NCBI RefSeq assembly: GCF_030295425.1 | Contig: NZ_AP027081.1 | Span: forward strand, 1,674,001 to 1,738,000 | Reading direction: 5' to 3' | DNA length: 64,000 nt | Source of the DNA: Mesoterricola sediminis | GTDB taxonomy: Bacteria > Acidobacteriota > Holophagae > Holophagales > Holophagaceae | Shown: in pieces, positions 51,023-60,306 of the stretch | Layout of the letters: every line of letters starts with the position of its first letter | Position numbering within the stretch: the first letter of the stretch is position 1 | Notes under the pieces: generated by a model | Seen by the model: only the letters and a program-made list of their open reading frames with translations | Databases searched by the model: none | Told to the model about the DNA's origin: nothing | Made by a program: the position numbers and the translations under genes

Positions 51023-53176
51023 ATGCAACGCCACCTCCTCCACCTCCTCGCCGCCGGGGCCCTGGCGTCCCTGCCGGCCCTCCACGCCGTGGACTTCCCG
51101 GGCAAGGCCCCGGGCCGGGCGGCGGCCACCGCCGCCGGCGCCCAGTACCTGACCCTCTCCAACGACGCCCTGTCGGCCTCCTGGGGCGTCTTCGGCGGCC
51201 GCCTCGTCCCCGCCACCTTCCGGGACAAGCTGGCCGGACGGGACCTCGAGGCCCCCCGGGAAGCCTTCATCCTGGCCTTCCACGACGGCACCCAGCTCAA
51301 GGCGAGCCGGATGCGCCTGGTCTCCTTCGCCGTGGAGCCCGTGGCCCCCAGGCCCGGCGCCACCAGCGAGGCCGAGAGGGCCCCCGGCCAGCAGGCCCGG
51401 GCCACCCTCCGCTCCCGGGACGGGGGACTCCAGGTGGAGTGGCAGGCCGTCCTCCGCGACGGGTCCAACTACGTGCGCCAGCGCATCGTCATCACCCCCC
51501 TGAAGGAGGACGCCGACATCGCCCGCGTCACCCTGGTGGACCATTGGCTCCGGGACGCGGAAGTCTCGGGCCAGGTCAATGGCTCCCCCGTGGTGGCCGG
51601 CACCGTCTTCACCGGCTTCGAGCACCCCATGTCCGTGACCCAGCTGGAGGCCGGGGGCGCCCCCAGGGTGGTGCCCGTTCCCGGCGCCGACGAGGGCCCC
51701 CTGGGCCCCGACGCGGTCCGGGCCGCCCAGGCCTCCGACGCCCGCTGGGGCAAGGCCCACGCCACCTGCTGGCTGGACCTCGCCCTCCCCCTGCAGAAGG
51801 GCAAGACCTTCGAGGCCTCCTCCGTCCTGGGCGTGGTGCCCGAGGGCCAGCTCCGGCGCGCCTTCCTCTACTACGTGGAGCGGGAGCGGGCCCGGCCCTA
51901 CGGCACCTTCCTCCACTACAACTCCTGGTACGACATCGGCTTTTTCACGCCCTACGACGAGAAGGACTGCCTCGGAGCCATCCGCGGCTTCGCCGAGAAC
52001 CTGGTGGAGAAGCGCGGGGTGAAGCTGGACAGCTTCCTCTTCGACGACGGCTGGGACGACACCTCCAAGGGCGGGCAGTGGGTGTTCCACAAGGGCTTCC
52101 CCCAGGGCTTCGCCCAGGTGCGGGACGCCGCCGCCCGGATCGGCGCCGGCCCCGGCGTGTGGCTCTCCCCCTGGGGCGGGTACGGCAAGCCGCGCATCGA
52201 GCGCCGCAAGAGCGGCCAGGCCGCAGGCTACGAGACGGTGCCCGATCCCTGGGATCCCAACCCCGAGTACGGCCAGCTCTTCGCCCTGTCGGGCCCCAAG
52301 TACTACGAGAGCTTCCACAAGGCCTGCCTGGAGATGGTGACGAAGTACGGCATCAACCACTTCAAGCTGGACGGGACGGGCAGCATCAATTCCGTGATGC
52401 CCGGCAGCCGGTTCGGCAGCGACTTCGAGGCGGCCATCAGCCTGATCCGGGACCTGCGCCAGGCCAAGCCCGGCCTCTTCATCAACCTCACCACCGGCAC
52501 GTGGCCGAGCCCCTTCTGGCTCTCCATCTGCGACAGCATCTGGCGGGGCGGCGAGGACCACAGCTTCGAGGGCAAGGGCTCCGACCGGGAGCGCTGGATC
52601 ACCTACCGCGACGCCGACACCTACGAGCGCATCGTCAAGGGCGGGCCCCTCTTCCCCCTGAACAGCCTCATGCTCCACGGCATCATCTACGCCAAGGGCG
52701 CGCGGGGCCTGGACTCGGATCCCGGCAAGGCCTTCACCCACGAGGTCCGGAGCTACTTCGGCAGCGGCACCCAGCTCCAGGAGATGTACATCAGCCACGG
52801 CCTCCTGACCCCCGACAACTGGGACGCCCTGGCCGAAAGCGCCAAGTGGGCCCGCGCCAACGCCGGCACCCTGGCCGACACCCACTGGGTCGGCGGCGAT
52901 CCCCGCAAGGGCGACGTCTACGGCTGGGCCTCCTGGTCCAGCGCCAAGGGCCTCCTGACCCTCCGCAACCCCTCCGGCGAGCCCCGCGCCTTCACCGTGG
53001 ACCTGGCCCGGGCCTTCGAACTCCCCGAAGGCGCCGCGACGGCCTACACCGTCAAGCCGTCCTACCGCCAGCGCGAGCTGAAGGAACTGGAGGGCCTCCG
53101 GAACGCCTACAAGCCCGTGGCCGTCACCCTGAAGCCCTACGAGGTCCTCGTCTTCGAGGCCCTGCCCGCGAAGTGA
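51023..53176 (+). CDS. Exported clan GH-D (GH36-like) glycoside hydrolase
   Basis: A 717-residue exported enzyme (signal peptide RHLLHLLAAGALASLPALHA). An N-terminal beta-sandwich (about 30-280) precedes a TIM barrel with clan D features: FLHYNSWYDIGFF, SFLFDDGWDD, VWLSPWGGYGKP, HFKLDGTG (nucleophile Asp expected in KLDG), LFINLTTGTWPSPFW and the likely acid/base in DSIWRGGEDH. GH27/GH36 enzymes act on alpha-galactosides or alpha-GalNAc. With the kinase for N-acetylhexosamine in the same operon, alpha-N-acetylgalactosaminidase activity is an attractive guess. Some homologues carry an enterotoxin label, which has no support here. A hairpin follows the stop. Confidence 0.8.
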   Translation: MQRHLLHLLAAGALASLPALHAVDFPGKAPGRAAATAAGAQYLTLSNDALSASWGVFGGRLVPATFRDKLAGRDLEAPREAFILAFHDGTQLKASRMRLVSFAVEPVAPRPGATSEAERAPGQQARATLRSRDGGLQVEWQAVLRDGSNYVRQRIVITPLKEDADIARVTLVDHWLRDAEVSGQVNGSPVVAGTVFTGFEHPMSVTQLEAGGAPRVVPVPGADEGPLGPDAVRAAQASDARWGKAHATCWLDLALPLQKGKTFEASSVLGVVPEGQLRRAFLYYVERERARPYGTFLHYNSWYDIGFFTPYDEKDCLGAIRGFAENLVEKRGVKLDSFLFDDGWDDTSKGGQWVFHKGFPQGFAQVRDAAARIGAGPGVWLSPWGGYGKPRIERRKSGQAAGYETVPDPWDPNPEYGQLFALSGPKYYESFHKACLEMVTKYGINHFKLDGTGSINSVMPGSRFGSDFEAAISLIRDLRQAKPGLFINLTTGTWPSPFWLSICDSIWRGGEDHSFEGKGSDRERWITYRDADTYERIVKGGPLFPLNSLMLHGIIYAKGARGLDSDPGKAFTHEVRSYFGSGTQLQEMYISHGLLTPDNWDALAESAKWARANAGTLADTHWVGGDPRKGDVYGWASWSSAKGLLTLRNPSGEPRAFTVDLARAFELPEGAATAYTVKPSYRQRELKELEGLRNAYKPVAVTLKPYEVLVFEALPAK

Positions 53177-53179
53177 GCC

Positions 53180-53202
53180 GGGGAGGGCGGTCCGCCCTCC
53201 CC
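53180..53202 (+). terminator. Terminator of the rightward glycan operon
   Basis: GGGGAGGGCGG and CCGCCCTCCCC form a stem directly after the last stop codon; the loop is small and no T-tract follows. Confidence 0.5.
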
Positions 53203-53237
53203 GTCCCCTTCAGCCCGGATCGCCGGCGCGTCCATGC

Positions 53238-53287
53238 CGTTTTCCCCGGTTCATGCGGCCCGAAGGCCGCATGAACCGGGGAAAACG
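53238..53287. repeat. Perfect 23-bp palindromic stem with CGAA loop
   Basis: Positions 53238-53260 pair without mismatch with 53265-53287 around CGAA. The arms have TTTT on the 5' side and AAAA on the 3' side, the reverse of an intrinsic terminator on both strands. It lies 16 bp from the CTAG of IS copy 2. Confidence 0.9.
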
Positions 53288-53306
53288 TTCGGGGGCACCC
53301 TCCTAG

Positions 53307-54588
53307 GGTGTGGTCGTAATCTAGGATAGTAATGGCTAATACCCATCCGTGCCGGAGCATGGAGGAGCTGGAATCGTGAGTCTGTGCTGCAGTGCCTGAT
53401 GGCGCCGCGCATTCGCAGCATCCTATTGGAACGCGGAGGCGCGGAGGATCTCGCTGAGGCTCGCGGAGAAAGGATCAAGCCCACAAGCCCCCTCCACTCG
53501 ATATCCAGGAAAACCTCCCGCTTCACCTTATGGCCGGCCAGTCTCAGGGAGTGCGCCAGACAGACCTTGTAGGGATCTTCCAGGAGTCCGTGCCCCAGAG
53601 CCTTTGGGACGTGTCATTGGGAGGTGGCAGGTTCCAGGAGCGCTTTCCTCCGCGACCCTCTGCGAGATCCTCCGCGCCTCCGCGTTTCATAGGATCAATG
53701 AGGATCCGGAACGCTTGTCACCCTCCGCTCATAGCCTCAGCCAGATCACGATGCAGGCCAAAGCCACCTGGGCTGAGAAACTTCGCGCCGTTTTGTCGAA
53801 CCTGGTGGCCAGCGCCCTGAACTGTTTGAGCTTGGCGAACCCATGCTCGATGGCATGGCGGGCCTTGTATAGGTGTGAGTCCCAGGCCGCCGGATTCTTG
53901 CGCCGGGGATGAGGTGGGATGACGGCTGTCGCACCCATGGCCTCGATCGCCTTCCTTACCGGGTTCCCATCGTAGGCCCGATCTCCGAACACGTACTCTG
54001 CCTGCCAACCGCACAGCAATCCTTCAGCAGACCGGCTTTCATGGGCTTGCCCCGGAGTGACCAGGAAATCCAAAGGATTACCGTGGGCATCGCAGATCAA
54101 ATGGATCTTGGTCGAGCATCCACCCCGAGATCGTCCGAGCGCCTGGTTCCAAAGCCCCCCCCCTTTTGCCTGCTGAAGGTTGATGAGCGCGAATGATGGT
54201 GCCATCCGGCATGACCCACTCCAGGTTGCCCCGCTCCAGGTCGGCTTCCTTGCGCAGGAACTCCAGGATCCTTTGCCACACGCCGCGCTTGGTCCAGGCC
54301 TCAAATCGCGTGTACACGCTTGTCCAAGGTCCAAATTCCTCCGGCAGGTCCCTCCACGGCGCCCCAGTCCTGTGCCTCCACAGGATCACCTCCACCATGG
54401 GACGGTTGGGGTGACGGGATCGCCCCATCCCTCCACGCTCTGGCGGAAGGAGCGGTTCAAGCTTTGCCCACATGGCATCGGTCAGGAAACGTCTCGGCAT
54501 CGTTACCCCAGGAAAATTCGTGGTGCACGAGCCTTTACGTATGAGTACAAGTTAACTATTTATCTAATCTATAGATTCCGAACACAGC
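53307..54588 (-). mobile_element. IS5-family insertion sequence, copy 2
   Basis: A 1282-bp copy of the element at 7556-8922, inverted. CTAG lies at both borders (53303-53306 and 54589-54592). Compared with copy 1 it has about 102 bp deleted in the GxxExxY remnant, including its start codon, 15 bp more in the transposase gene, and nine instead of seven G in the frameshift run. The right-hand CTAG holds the TAG stop of nrdJ. Confidence 0.92.
53729..54500 (-). CDS. IS5-family transposase, copy 2, frames offset at a G run
   Basis: Same DDE transposase as in copy 1. The first frame (54500-54078) carries the N-terminus and first Asp (MPDGTIIRAHQ). The second frame (ending 53729) has FGDRAYDG and the Glu helix. 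Here the A4 run is followed by nine G instead of seven, so a +1 (or -2) shift rather than -1 is needed to join the frames. A 15-bp insertion adds ERGNL-type residues before the first catalytic Asp. If frameshifting at a G run tolerates both, this copy may work; otherwise it is defective. The nucleotide sequence is otherwise almost the same as copy 1. Confidence 0.8.
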
Positions 54589-57500
54589 CTAGCTGCAGCC
54601 CGTGGTGGCGCCGCAGGTCTGGCACTTGAGGCAGGCGCCGTTGCGGACCAGGGTCAGGTGGCCGCACTCGGGGCAGGGATCCCCGGTGTAGCCCTTCTGG
54701 CGGGCCGATTCGAAGGCCGAGGTCGCCACGGGCCGGGCCGAGGCGTGGCCGTGGGCGTGACCGGCCAGGGCGGGGGCGGGGGCGATCTCCCCGGCGCCGG
54801 ATGTCTCGGACTCGGGGAAGAGGGGCACCATGCCGCCGATGGCCGCGGCCAGGGCCTGGGCCTGGCTCTCGGGCTTGCGGGGGCCGTTCAGCTGCATGAG
54901 CTGCTCCGGCTCCACCTGGGCCAGCTCGAAGCGGCCCAGGTAGCTGATGGCCAGCTCCCGGAACACGAAGTCGATGAGGCTGGTGGAGAACTTCACCGTG
55001 TCGCTGCCCTGGACCATGCCGTTGGGCTCGAAGCGGGTGAAGAGGAACGCGTCGCAGAACTCCTCCAGGGGCACCCCGTGCTGCAGGCCCATGGAGACGG
55101 CGATGGCGAAGCAGTTGAGCACGGCCCGGAAGCCGGCGCCCTCCTTGTGGATGTCCAGGAAGATCTCGCCCAGGGTGCCGTCCTCGTACTCGCCGGTCCG
55201 GAGGTAGAGCTTGGTGCCGCCGATGGTGGCCGCCTGGGTGTAGCCGCCGCGGCGGTTGGGGAGCTTCTTGCGGTAGGTTCGGACGATCTGGTTGGCGAGA
55301 GCCTGGCTGAGGGCCTGGACCTTCTCCGTCTTCGGGGCCTCGTCGTCCACCAGCGTGTCCACGCCCTCGAGCAGGTCCAGGTTCGTGGCGATGGCCTGGC
55401 TCATCTTGCTGCCGTCGCGGTAGAGGGCCACGGCCTTGAGCATCATCTTCCAGGAGGCGCGGTAGATCTCCGCCACGTCCTCGACGGTGGCCTCGGCCGG
55501 GAGGTTGATGGTCTTGCTGATGGCGCCGCTGAGGAAGGGCTGGGCGGCCCCCATCATGCGGATGTGGCCCATGGGGGCGATGTAGCGCTGGCCCTTGCGG
55601 CCGCACTTGTTGGCGCAGTCGAAGATGGGCAGGTGCTCCTCGCGGAGGTGGGGGGCGCCCTCGACGGTCATGGACCCGGCCAGGGCGTCCAGGAACGCGG
55701 CCGAGGCCTCGTCCCCGAAGTCCTTCCGGAGCCGCTCCCCGTCGATGACGTACGAGGGGTCGAAGGCGGTCGGGAGCTTCTCCTCGATGGCCTTCAGCTC
55801 CTCGCGGGTCCAGCCCTTGGCCAGGAACTGGGAGAGCGCGATGCCGGGGGTCTCGTCGGTGATCTCCGTCCAGCCCACCACGTGCCGCTCGATGTCGCGG
55901 ATCTGGGTGGAGGTGTAGCCCAGGCGGGCCAGGGCCTCGGGGATGGCGCGGTTGACGAGCTTGAAGTAGCCGCCGCCGGCCAGCTTCTTGAACTTCACGA
56001 GGGCGAAGTCGGGCTCGACGCCCGTGGTGTCGCAGTCCATGAGGAGGCCGATGGTCCCCGTGGGGGCGAGCACCGTCACCTGGGCGTTGCGGAAGCCGTG
56101 GGCCTCGCCCAGCGCGAGGGCGCGGTCCCAGCTCTCCCGGGACGCCTCGAGGATGGAGCGGGGGATGAGGCCGCCCTTGAGGCCCTGGGGCCGGATGCTC
56201 AGGCCCTCGTACTCGGCGTCGGGGGCGTCGTAGGCGGCGCGGCGGTGGTTCCGGATCACCCGGAGCATGTGCTCCCGGTTGCGGGCGTAGCCGGGGAAGG
56301 GTCCGAGCTCGCCGGCCATCTCGGCGCTGGCGGCGTAGGCGTCGCCGGTGAGGATGGCGGTCAGGGCCGCGCACCACTGGGTGCCGGCCTCGCTGTCGTA
56401 GGGGATGCCCAGGCGCATCAGCATGGCGCCCAGGTTGGCGTAGCCCAGGCCCAGGGTGCGGAAGTCGTAGCTGAGCTGGGCGATGCGCTCGGAGGGGAAC
56501 TGGGCCATGAGCACCGAGATCTCGAGCACCACGGTCCAGATGCGGATGGCGTGCCGGTAGCCGGCCAGGTCGAAGCCGCCGTCGGGGGTGAGGAAGGCGC
56601 AGAGGTTCAGGGACGCCAGGTTGCAGGCGGTGTCGTCCAGGAACATGTATTCGGAGCAGGGGTTGCTCGCGTTGATGGGGCCGTCGGCGGGGCAGGTGTG
56701 CCAGTCGTTGATCGTGGTGTCGTACTGGACGCCGGGATCGGCGCAGGCCCAGGCGGCGAAGTTGATCTTGTTCCAGAGCTCCCGGGCCTTGAGGGTCTTG
56801 TGGACCTTGCCGTCGGTGCGGCGCTCCAGGTACCAGTCGCCGTCCTTCTCCACCGAGCGCATGAACTGGTCGGGGATGCGGACCGAGTTGTTGGAGTTCA
56901 TGCCGCCCACGGTCGCGTAGCCGTCGCCGTCCCAGGCGGTGTCGTAGGACTTGAGGTCCCGGTCGAAGTCGCCCTGGGCCAGCCGGCTCAGGCACTGGGC
57001 CAGGAAGGCGGAGGCGACGCCCTCGGCCTTGGCCTTGGCGACCGCCTTGCGGAGCTTGTCGTTGCTGCGGGGGTTGGCGTCCCGGGTGGTGGAGCCCTCG
57101 ACGGCCTCGCACATGGCGTTCCAGTGGCGGCCCAGGACGAGGCTGCCGGCGGCCATCATGGCGACCTTGCGCTCCTCCGTGACCTTCCAGTCGACGAAGG
57201 CCTCGATGTCGGGGTGGTCCAGGTCCAGGCACACCATCTTGGCGGCCCTGCGGGTGGTGCCGCCGCTCTTGATGGCGCCGGCGGCGCGGTCGCCCACGGC
57301 CAGGAAGGACATCAGGCCCGAGGAGGCGCCGCCGCCGGAGAGGTTCTCCATGGCGCCCCGCACCTTGGAGAAGTTGGTGCCGGTGCCGCTGCCGTACTTG
57401 AAGATCCGGGCCTCGCGGGTCCAGAGGTCCATGATCCCGCCGGGGTTGACGAGGTCGTCCTCGACGCTCTGGATGAAGCAGGCGTGGGGCTGGGGGCGCT

Positions 57501-57981
57501 CGTAGGCCGAGGTGGACTGGTGCATCTCGCCGGTCGCGGGGTCCACGTAGCTGTGGCCCTGGGCCGGGCCGGCGATGCCGTAGGCGAAGTGCAGGCCGGT
57601 GTTGAACCACTGCGGGCTGTTGGGCGCGCACATCTGGTTGGCCAGCATGTAGACGAGCTCGTCGTAGAAGGCCTGGGCGTCGTCAGGGCCGTCGAAGTAG
57701 CCGTGGGCCTCGCCCCAGTGGCGCCAGCACCCGGCCAGCCGGTGGAAGACCTGGCGGGCGTCCTTCTCCCCGCCGCCGGCGGCGTCCACGCCCTTCCGGC
57801 GGAAGTACTTCTGGGCGAGGATGTCCACGGCCACCTGGGACCAGCTCTCGGGGACCATCACATCCTTCGCCTCGAACACCACCTTGCCGTCCAGCTTGGT
57901 GATTCGGCTGGTCCGGGCCACGAAGGGGATCCCCGCCAGGGGGTCCTGCCCGGCCTTGGTGAATGCGCGGAAAATCTGCAT
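54589..57981 (-). CDS. nrdJ: Vitamin B12-dependent (class II) ribonucleoside-diphosphate reductase
   Basis: Makes deoxyribonucleotides using adenosylcobalamin as radical source, with or without oxygen. The 1130-residue protein shows the long NrdJ architecture: [48 protein letters not shown], the radical-site region [35 protein letters not shown] and [18 protein letters not shown]. The C-terminal section ends in a zinc ribbon ([22 protein letters not shown]). ATG 57981 follows GAGGAAG. No NrdA/B or NrdD is in the window. The TAG stop is inside the target CTAG of IS copy 2, so the protein is whole. A promoter with an internal palindrome lies about 100 bp upstream. Confidence 0.95.
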   Translation of the reverse strand: MQIFRAFTKAGQDPLAGIPFVARTSRITKLDGKVVFEAKDVMVPESWSQVAVDILAQKYFRRKGVDAAGGGEKDARQVFHRLAGCWRHWGEAHGYFDGPDDAQAFYDELVYMLANQMCAPNSPQWFNTGLHFAYGIAGPAQGHSYVDPATGEMHQSTSAYERPQPHACFIQSVEDDLVNPGGIMDLWTREARIFKYGSGTGTNFSKVRGAMENLSGGGASSGLMSFLAVGDRAAGAIKSGGTTRRAAKMVCLDLDHPDIEAFVDWKVTEERKVAMMAAGSLVLGRHWNAMCEAVEGSTTRDANPRSNDKLRKAVAKAKAEGVASAFLAQCLSRLAQGDFDRDLKSYDTAWDGDGYATVGGMNSNNSVRIPDQFMRSVEKDGDWYLERRTDGKVHKTLKARELWNKINFAAWACADPGVQYDTTINDWHTCPADGPINASNPCSEYMFLDDTACNLASLNLCAFLTPDGGFDLAGYRHAIRIWTVVLEISVLMAQFPSERIAQLSYDFRTLGLGYANLGAMLMRLGIPYDSEAGTQWCAALTAILTGDAYAASAEMAGELGPFPGYARNREHMLRVIRNHRRAAYDAPDAEYEGLSIRPQGLKGGLIPRSILEASRESWDRALALGEAHGFRNAQVTVLAPTGTIGLLMDCDTTGVEPDFALVKFKKLAGGGYFKLVNRAIPEALARLGYTSTQIRDIERHVVGWTEITDETPGIALSQFLAKGWTREELKAIEEKLPTAFDPSYVIDGERLRKDFGDEASAAFLDALAGSMTVEGAPHLREEHLPIFDCANKCGRKGQRYIAPMGHIRMMGAAQPFLSGAISKTINLPAEATVEDVAEIYRASWKMMLKAVALYRDGSKMSQAIATNLDLLEGVDTLVDDEAPKTEKVQALSQALANQIVRTYRKKLPNRRGGYTQAATIGGTKLYLRTGEYEDGTLGEIFLDIHKEGAGFRAVLNCFAIAVSMGLQHGVPLEEFCDAFLFTRFEPNGMVQGSDTVKFSTSLIDFVFRELAISYLGRFELAQVEPEQLMQLNGPRKPESQAQALAAAIGGMVPLFPESETSGAGEIAPAPALAGHAHGHASARPVATSAFESARQKGYTGDPCPECGHLTLVRNGACLKCQTCGATTGCS

Positions 57982-58079
57982 GGCTTCCTCAGAGCAGCTG
58001 AAATGTTGGTAAAAAAGTCCCGGCAGTGGCCCTTGTGGCCAACGGTTGTCTCGACACCAAGGGGTTGTGCTGGAGAGAA

Positions 58080-58108
58080 AGAATCACCCCAAGATGTTGG
58101 GGAGTCAA
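58080..58108 (-). promoter_or_regulatory. nrdJ promoter with palindrome in the spacer
   Basis: On the minus strand TTGACT (58108-58103) and GATTCT (58085-58080) are 17 bp apart. The spacer is almost all taken up by the palindrome CCCCAACATCTTGGGG (58102-58087), a natural repressor site. It is about 100 bp upstream of the nrdJ ATG. Confidence 0.55.
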
Positions 58109-58268
58109 GGGGGAACGCGCCGGCAATTTTCGCCGGTCCTCTCGTCTCCTTATCTTTCAAGAGGTTTATCAAATTGGGGCGGCCTGTTCGGTTTTTCGGG
58201 GGCGGCGCGGGGGCCGGTTCCGGACCCGCGGGCGCGAATCCGGTGCCCCGCGTGAGGCCCGTCCCGGC

Positions 58269-58274
58269 TACACT
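58269..58274 (+). promoter_or_regulatory. -10 element of the SRP RNA gene
   Basis: TACACT lies eight bases before the predicted 5' end of the SRP RNA. No good -35 was seen. Confidence 0.4.
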
Positions 58275-58282
58275 GGTTCCAA

Positions 58283-58373
58283 GCCGGGCCCCATGCATCG
58301 GGGTGCGATGAACCGGGTCAGGTCGGAAGAAGCAGCCCTAAGTCGTTCCCCCGAGTGCCGTGGCAAGCCCGGC
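58283..58373 (+). ncRNA. ffs: Signal recognition particle RNA (4.5S type)
   Basis: RNA core of the signal recognition particle. The diagnostic apical domain is present as GGTCAGGTCGGAAGAAGCAG followed by CC, matching the GGTCAGG...GGAA...AGCAGCC consensus bound by Ffh. The ends pair (GCCGGGC with GCCCGGC), and TCGGGG/CCCCGA plus GCGA/TCGT continue the rod. The apical stem is one base pair shorter than in E. coli 4.5S RNA. Ends are set by the outer pairing and may be off by a few bases. It lies between nrdJ and a permease gene, and shows the region has no missing protein gene. Confidence 0.85.
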
Positions 58374-58580
58374 CCTTCCATGTACGCCGCGCGGTCCGGC
58401 CGATGTGCCGGGGCCCGGGAAGGCAGGGCGGGGAGGGCCCCCGGGGCGCTCCTACATCTTATTGCTATGCAAATGGTTCGCGCGGGCCCGCGCCCGTGCG
58501 CTACCATGGGGCAAGCCTCCGGCCCGTGCCAACTGAATCCAACGCTGCCCCCCACCGGGGCCCGAAGGGAGACCTGCATC
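58374..58580. other. Leader region of the first permease gene
   Basis: About 200 bp with no gene. An AT-richer patch (ATCTTATTGCTATGCAAAT, 58456-58474) may hold the permease promoter. GGGAGA precedes the ATG at 58581. Confidence 0.4.
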
Positions 58581-60104
58581 ATGGCGGAACCACGCACGTC
58601 CCAGCTCTTCAGCCGCAAACCGCTCGAACTCCTCATGGAGGAGATGCGGGGCGAGAACCGCCTCCGGCGGATCCTGGGCCCCGTGCAGCTGACGGCGCTG
58701 GGGGTGGGGGCCATCATCGGCGCGGGCATCTTCGTGGCCACGGGCGCCGCGGCCCACAACGTGGCGGGCCCGGCCCTGATGCTCAGCTACGTGGTGGCCG
58801 GCATCACCTGCATCTTCGCGGCCCTGTGCTACGCGGAATTCGCCTCCATGGTCCCCGTGGCCGGCTCGGCCTACACCTACGCCTACGCGACCCTGGGCGA
58901 GCTCTTCGCCTGGATCATCGGCTGGGACCTGATCCTGGAGTACGGCGTGTCCAGCGCCGCCGTGGCCACGGGCTGGTCGGCCTACGCCCAGAGTTCCCTG
59001 TCCAAGCTGGGCCTCGAACTGCCCCTCCTCCTGCGGGAATCCCCGTGGCGGTACGACGCCGTGCACGGGATCTTCGTGCGGACCGGCAGCGTGATCAACC
59101 TCCCGGCCGTGCTCGTCACCGCCGTGGTCACCTGGGTCCTCGTCAAGGGCATCAAGGAGAGCGCGGGCTTCAACGCGACCATGGTGGGCATCAAGGTGGC
59201 CGCCGTCCTCTTCGTCATCGCCGTCGGCGTCTTCTTCATCAGCACCACCAACTGGCACCCCTTCGCCCCCTTCGGCTGGACGGGCCTCTCCTTCTTCGGC
59301 CATCCCGTGGCGGGCCAGGTGGACCCGGGCGGCAAGCCCGTGGGCATGCTGGCGGGCGCCGCCATCATCTTCTTCGCCTACATCGGGTTCGACTCCGTCT
59401 CCACCCACACGGAGGAGGCCAAGAACCCCCAGCGGGACGTGCCCCTGGCCATCGTCATCTCCCTCGTCCTCTGCACCGTCCTCTACATCGCCGTGGTGGC
59501 CGTCCTCACGGGCATGGTCCGCTTCGACCAGCTGGACGTGAACGCCCCGGTGTCCATGGCCTTCAAGACCAAGGGGCTGGGCTGGGCGGAAGGCCTCATC
59601 GCCACCGCCGGCGTGGCCGGCATCACCTCGGTGCTCCTGGTCATGATGCTGAGCGGCCCGCGCGTCTTCCTGGCCATGGCCCGGGACGGCCTGCTGCCCC
59701 AGAGCGTCTTCGGCGTGGTGCACCCCACCTTCCGCACGCCCTGGAAGTCCACGATGCTCATCGGCCTCTTCGTCGCCGTGCTCAGCGGCCTCCTGCCCAT
59801 CGACTCGCTGCTCCACCTGACCAACATCGGGACGCTGCTGGCCTTCGTCATCGTCTGCACGGCCATCCTCATCATGCGCCGCAAGTACCCGGACGCCCCG
59901 CGGCCCTTCCGCTGCCCCTGGGTCCCCGTGGTGCCCATCCTCGGCATCCTTTGCTGCCTCCTCCTCATGTTCAGCCTTCCGGCCGAGAACTGGTGGCGGC
60001 TCATCGCGTGGCTCGCCGTGGGCTTCGTCATCTACTTCGCCTATGGCCGCCGCCACAGCGTGATGAGGCGCTACCTCGCCTCCGGAGCCCAGGACCGTTC
60101 ATGA
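58581..60104 (+). CDS. APC-superfamily amino-acid permease, tandem copy A
   Basis: A 507-residue inner-membrane transporter of the cationic-amino-acid (CAT/YfnA-like) branch, with about 12 membrane helices. Family marks: the GVGAIIGAGIFVATG loop of helix 1, ALCYAEFASMVPVAGSAYTYAYATLGEL, IIGWDLILEYGV, FFAYIGFDSVSTHTEEAKNPQRDVP (helix 8 substrate region), LSGPRVFLAMARDGLLP and NIGTLLAFVIVCTAILIMRRKYP. The cytosolic N-terminus has the usual KPLELLMEE start. ATG 58581 follows GGGAGA. The next gene is a paralogue sharing most of its sequence. The substrate is likely an amino acid, exact kind unknown. Confidence 0.9.
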   Translation: MAEPRTSQLFSRKPLELLMEEMRGENRLRRILGPVQLTALGVGAIIGAGIFVATGAAAHNVAGPALMLSYVVAGITCIFAALCYAEFASMVPVAGSAYTYAYATLGELFAWIIGWDLILEYGVSSAAVATGWSAYAQSSLSKLGLELPLLLRESPWRYDAVHGIFVRTGSVINLPAVLVTAVVTWVLVKGIKESAGFNATMVGIKVAAVLFVIAVGVFFISTTNWHPFAPFGWTGLSFFGHPVAGQVDPGGKPVGMLAGAAIIFFAYIGFDSVSTHTEEAKNPQRDVPLAIVISLVLCTVLYIAVVAVLTGMVRFDQLDVNAPVSMAFKTKGLGWAEGLIATAGVAGITSVLLVMMLSGPRVFLAMARDGLLPQSVFGVVHPTFRTPWKSTMLIGLFVAVLSGLLPIDSLLHLTNIGTLLAFVIVCTAILIMRRKYPDAPRPFRCPWVPVVPILGILCCLLLMFSLPAENWWRLIAWLAVGFVIYFAYGRRHSVMRRYLASGAQDRS

Positions 60105-60227
60105 TCCCCTGATCGGGAGCAGGTTTTTCCGCCGGGACTCCGGATCGCGGCATCAAAAGGGCCAAGCGGTGCTCCCCCCGGGGGCCCGCCCCGGCCCGGA
60201 GGGGGGCTGAAGCCCAGGAACCGACGC

Positions 60228-60250
60228 CTGCCGGGCACCGTGCCCGGCAG
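60228..60250. repeat. Perfect inverted repeat between the two permease genes
   Basis: CTGCCGGGCAC-C-GTGCCCGGCAG, 11-base arms with one central base. It lies 57 bp before the second permease ATG and 120 bp after the first stop. It could be an operator or part of an attenuating stem. Confidence 0.6.
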
Positions 60251-60306
60251 TGGTGCCGGTCTGGGCGGAGGCCCTCAGCCGGTCCGTCCCTTCCTGGAGG
60301 TCATGC

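Noticed and set aside
53384-53572. A 62-codon frame within IS copy 2 (also at 8657-8845 in copy 1)
   Set aside because: It reads through the GC-rich repeat and the antisense of the GxxExxY remnant. No start signal or family resemblance.
57982-58080. Possible cobalamin riboswitch in the nrdJ leader
   Set aside because: GCCACTG appears in the leader and nrdJ needs B12, but the rest of the riboswitch core could not be matched. An Infernal search with the cobalamin model would decide.
54658-58311. A 1217-codon frame opposite nrdJ
   Set aside because: Antisense artefact of GC-rich codon bias. nrdJ is unmistakable on the other strand.
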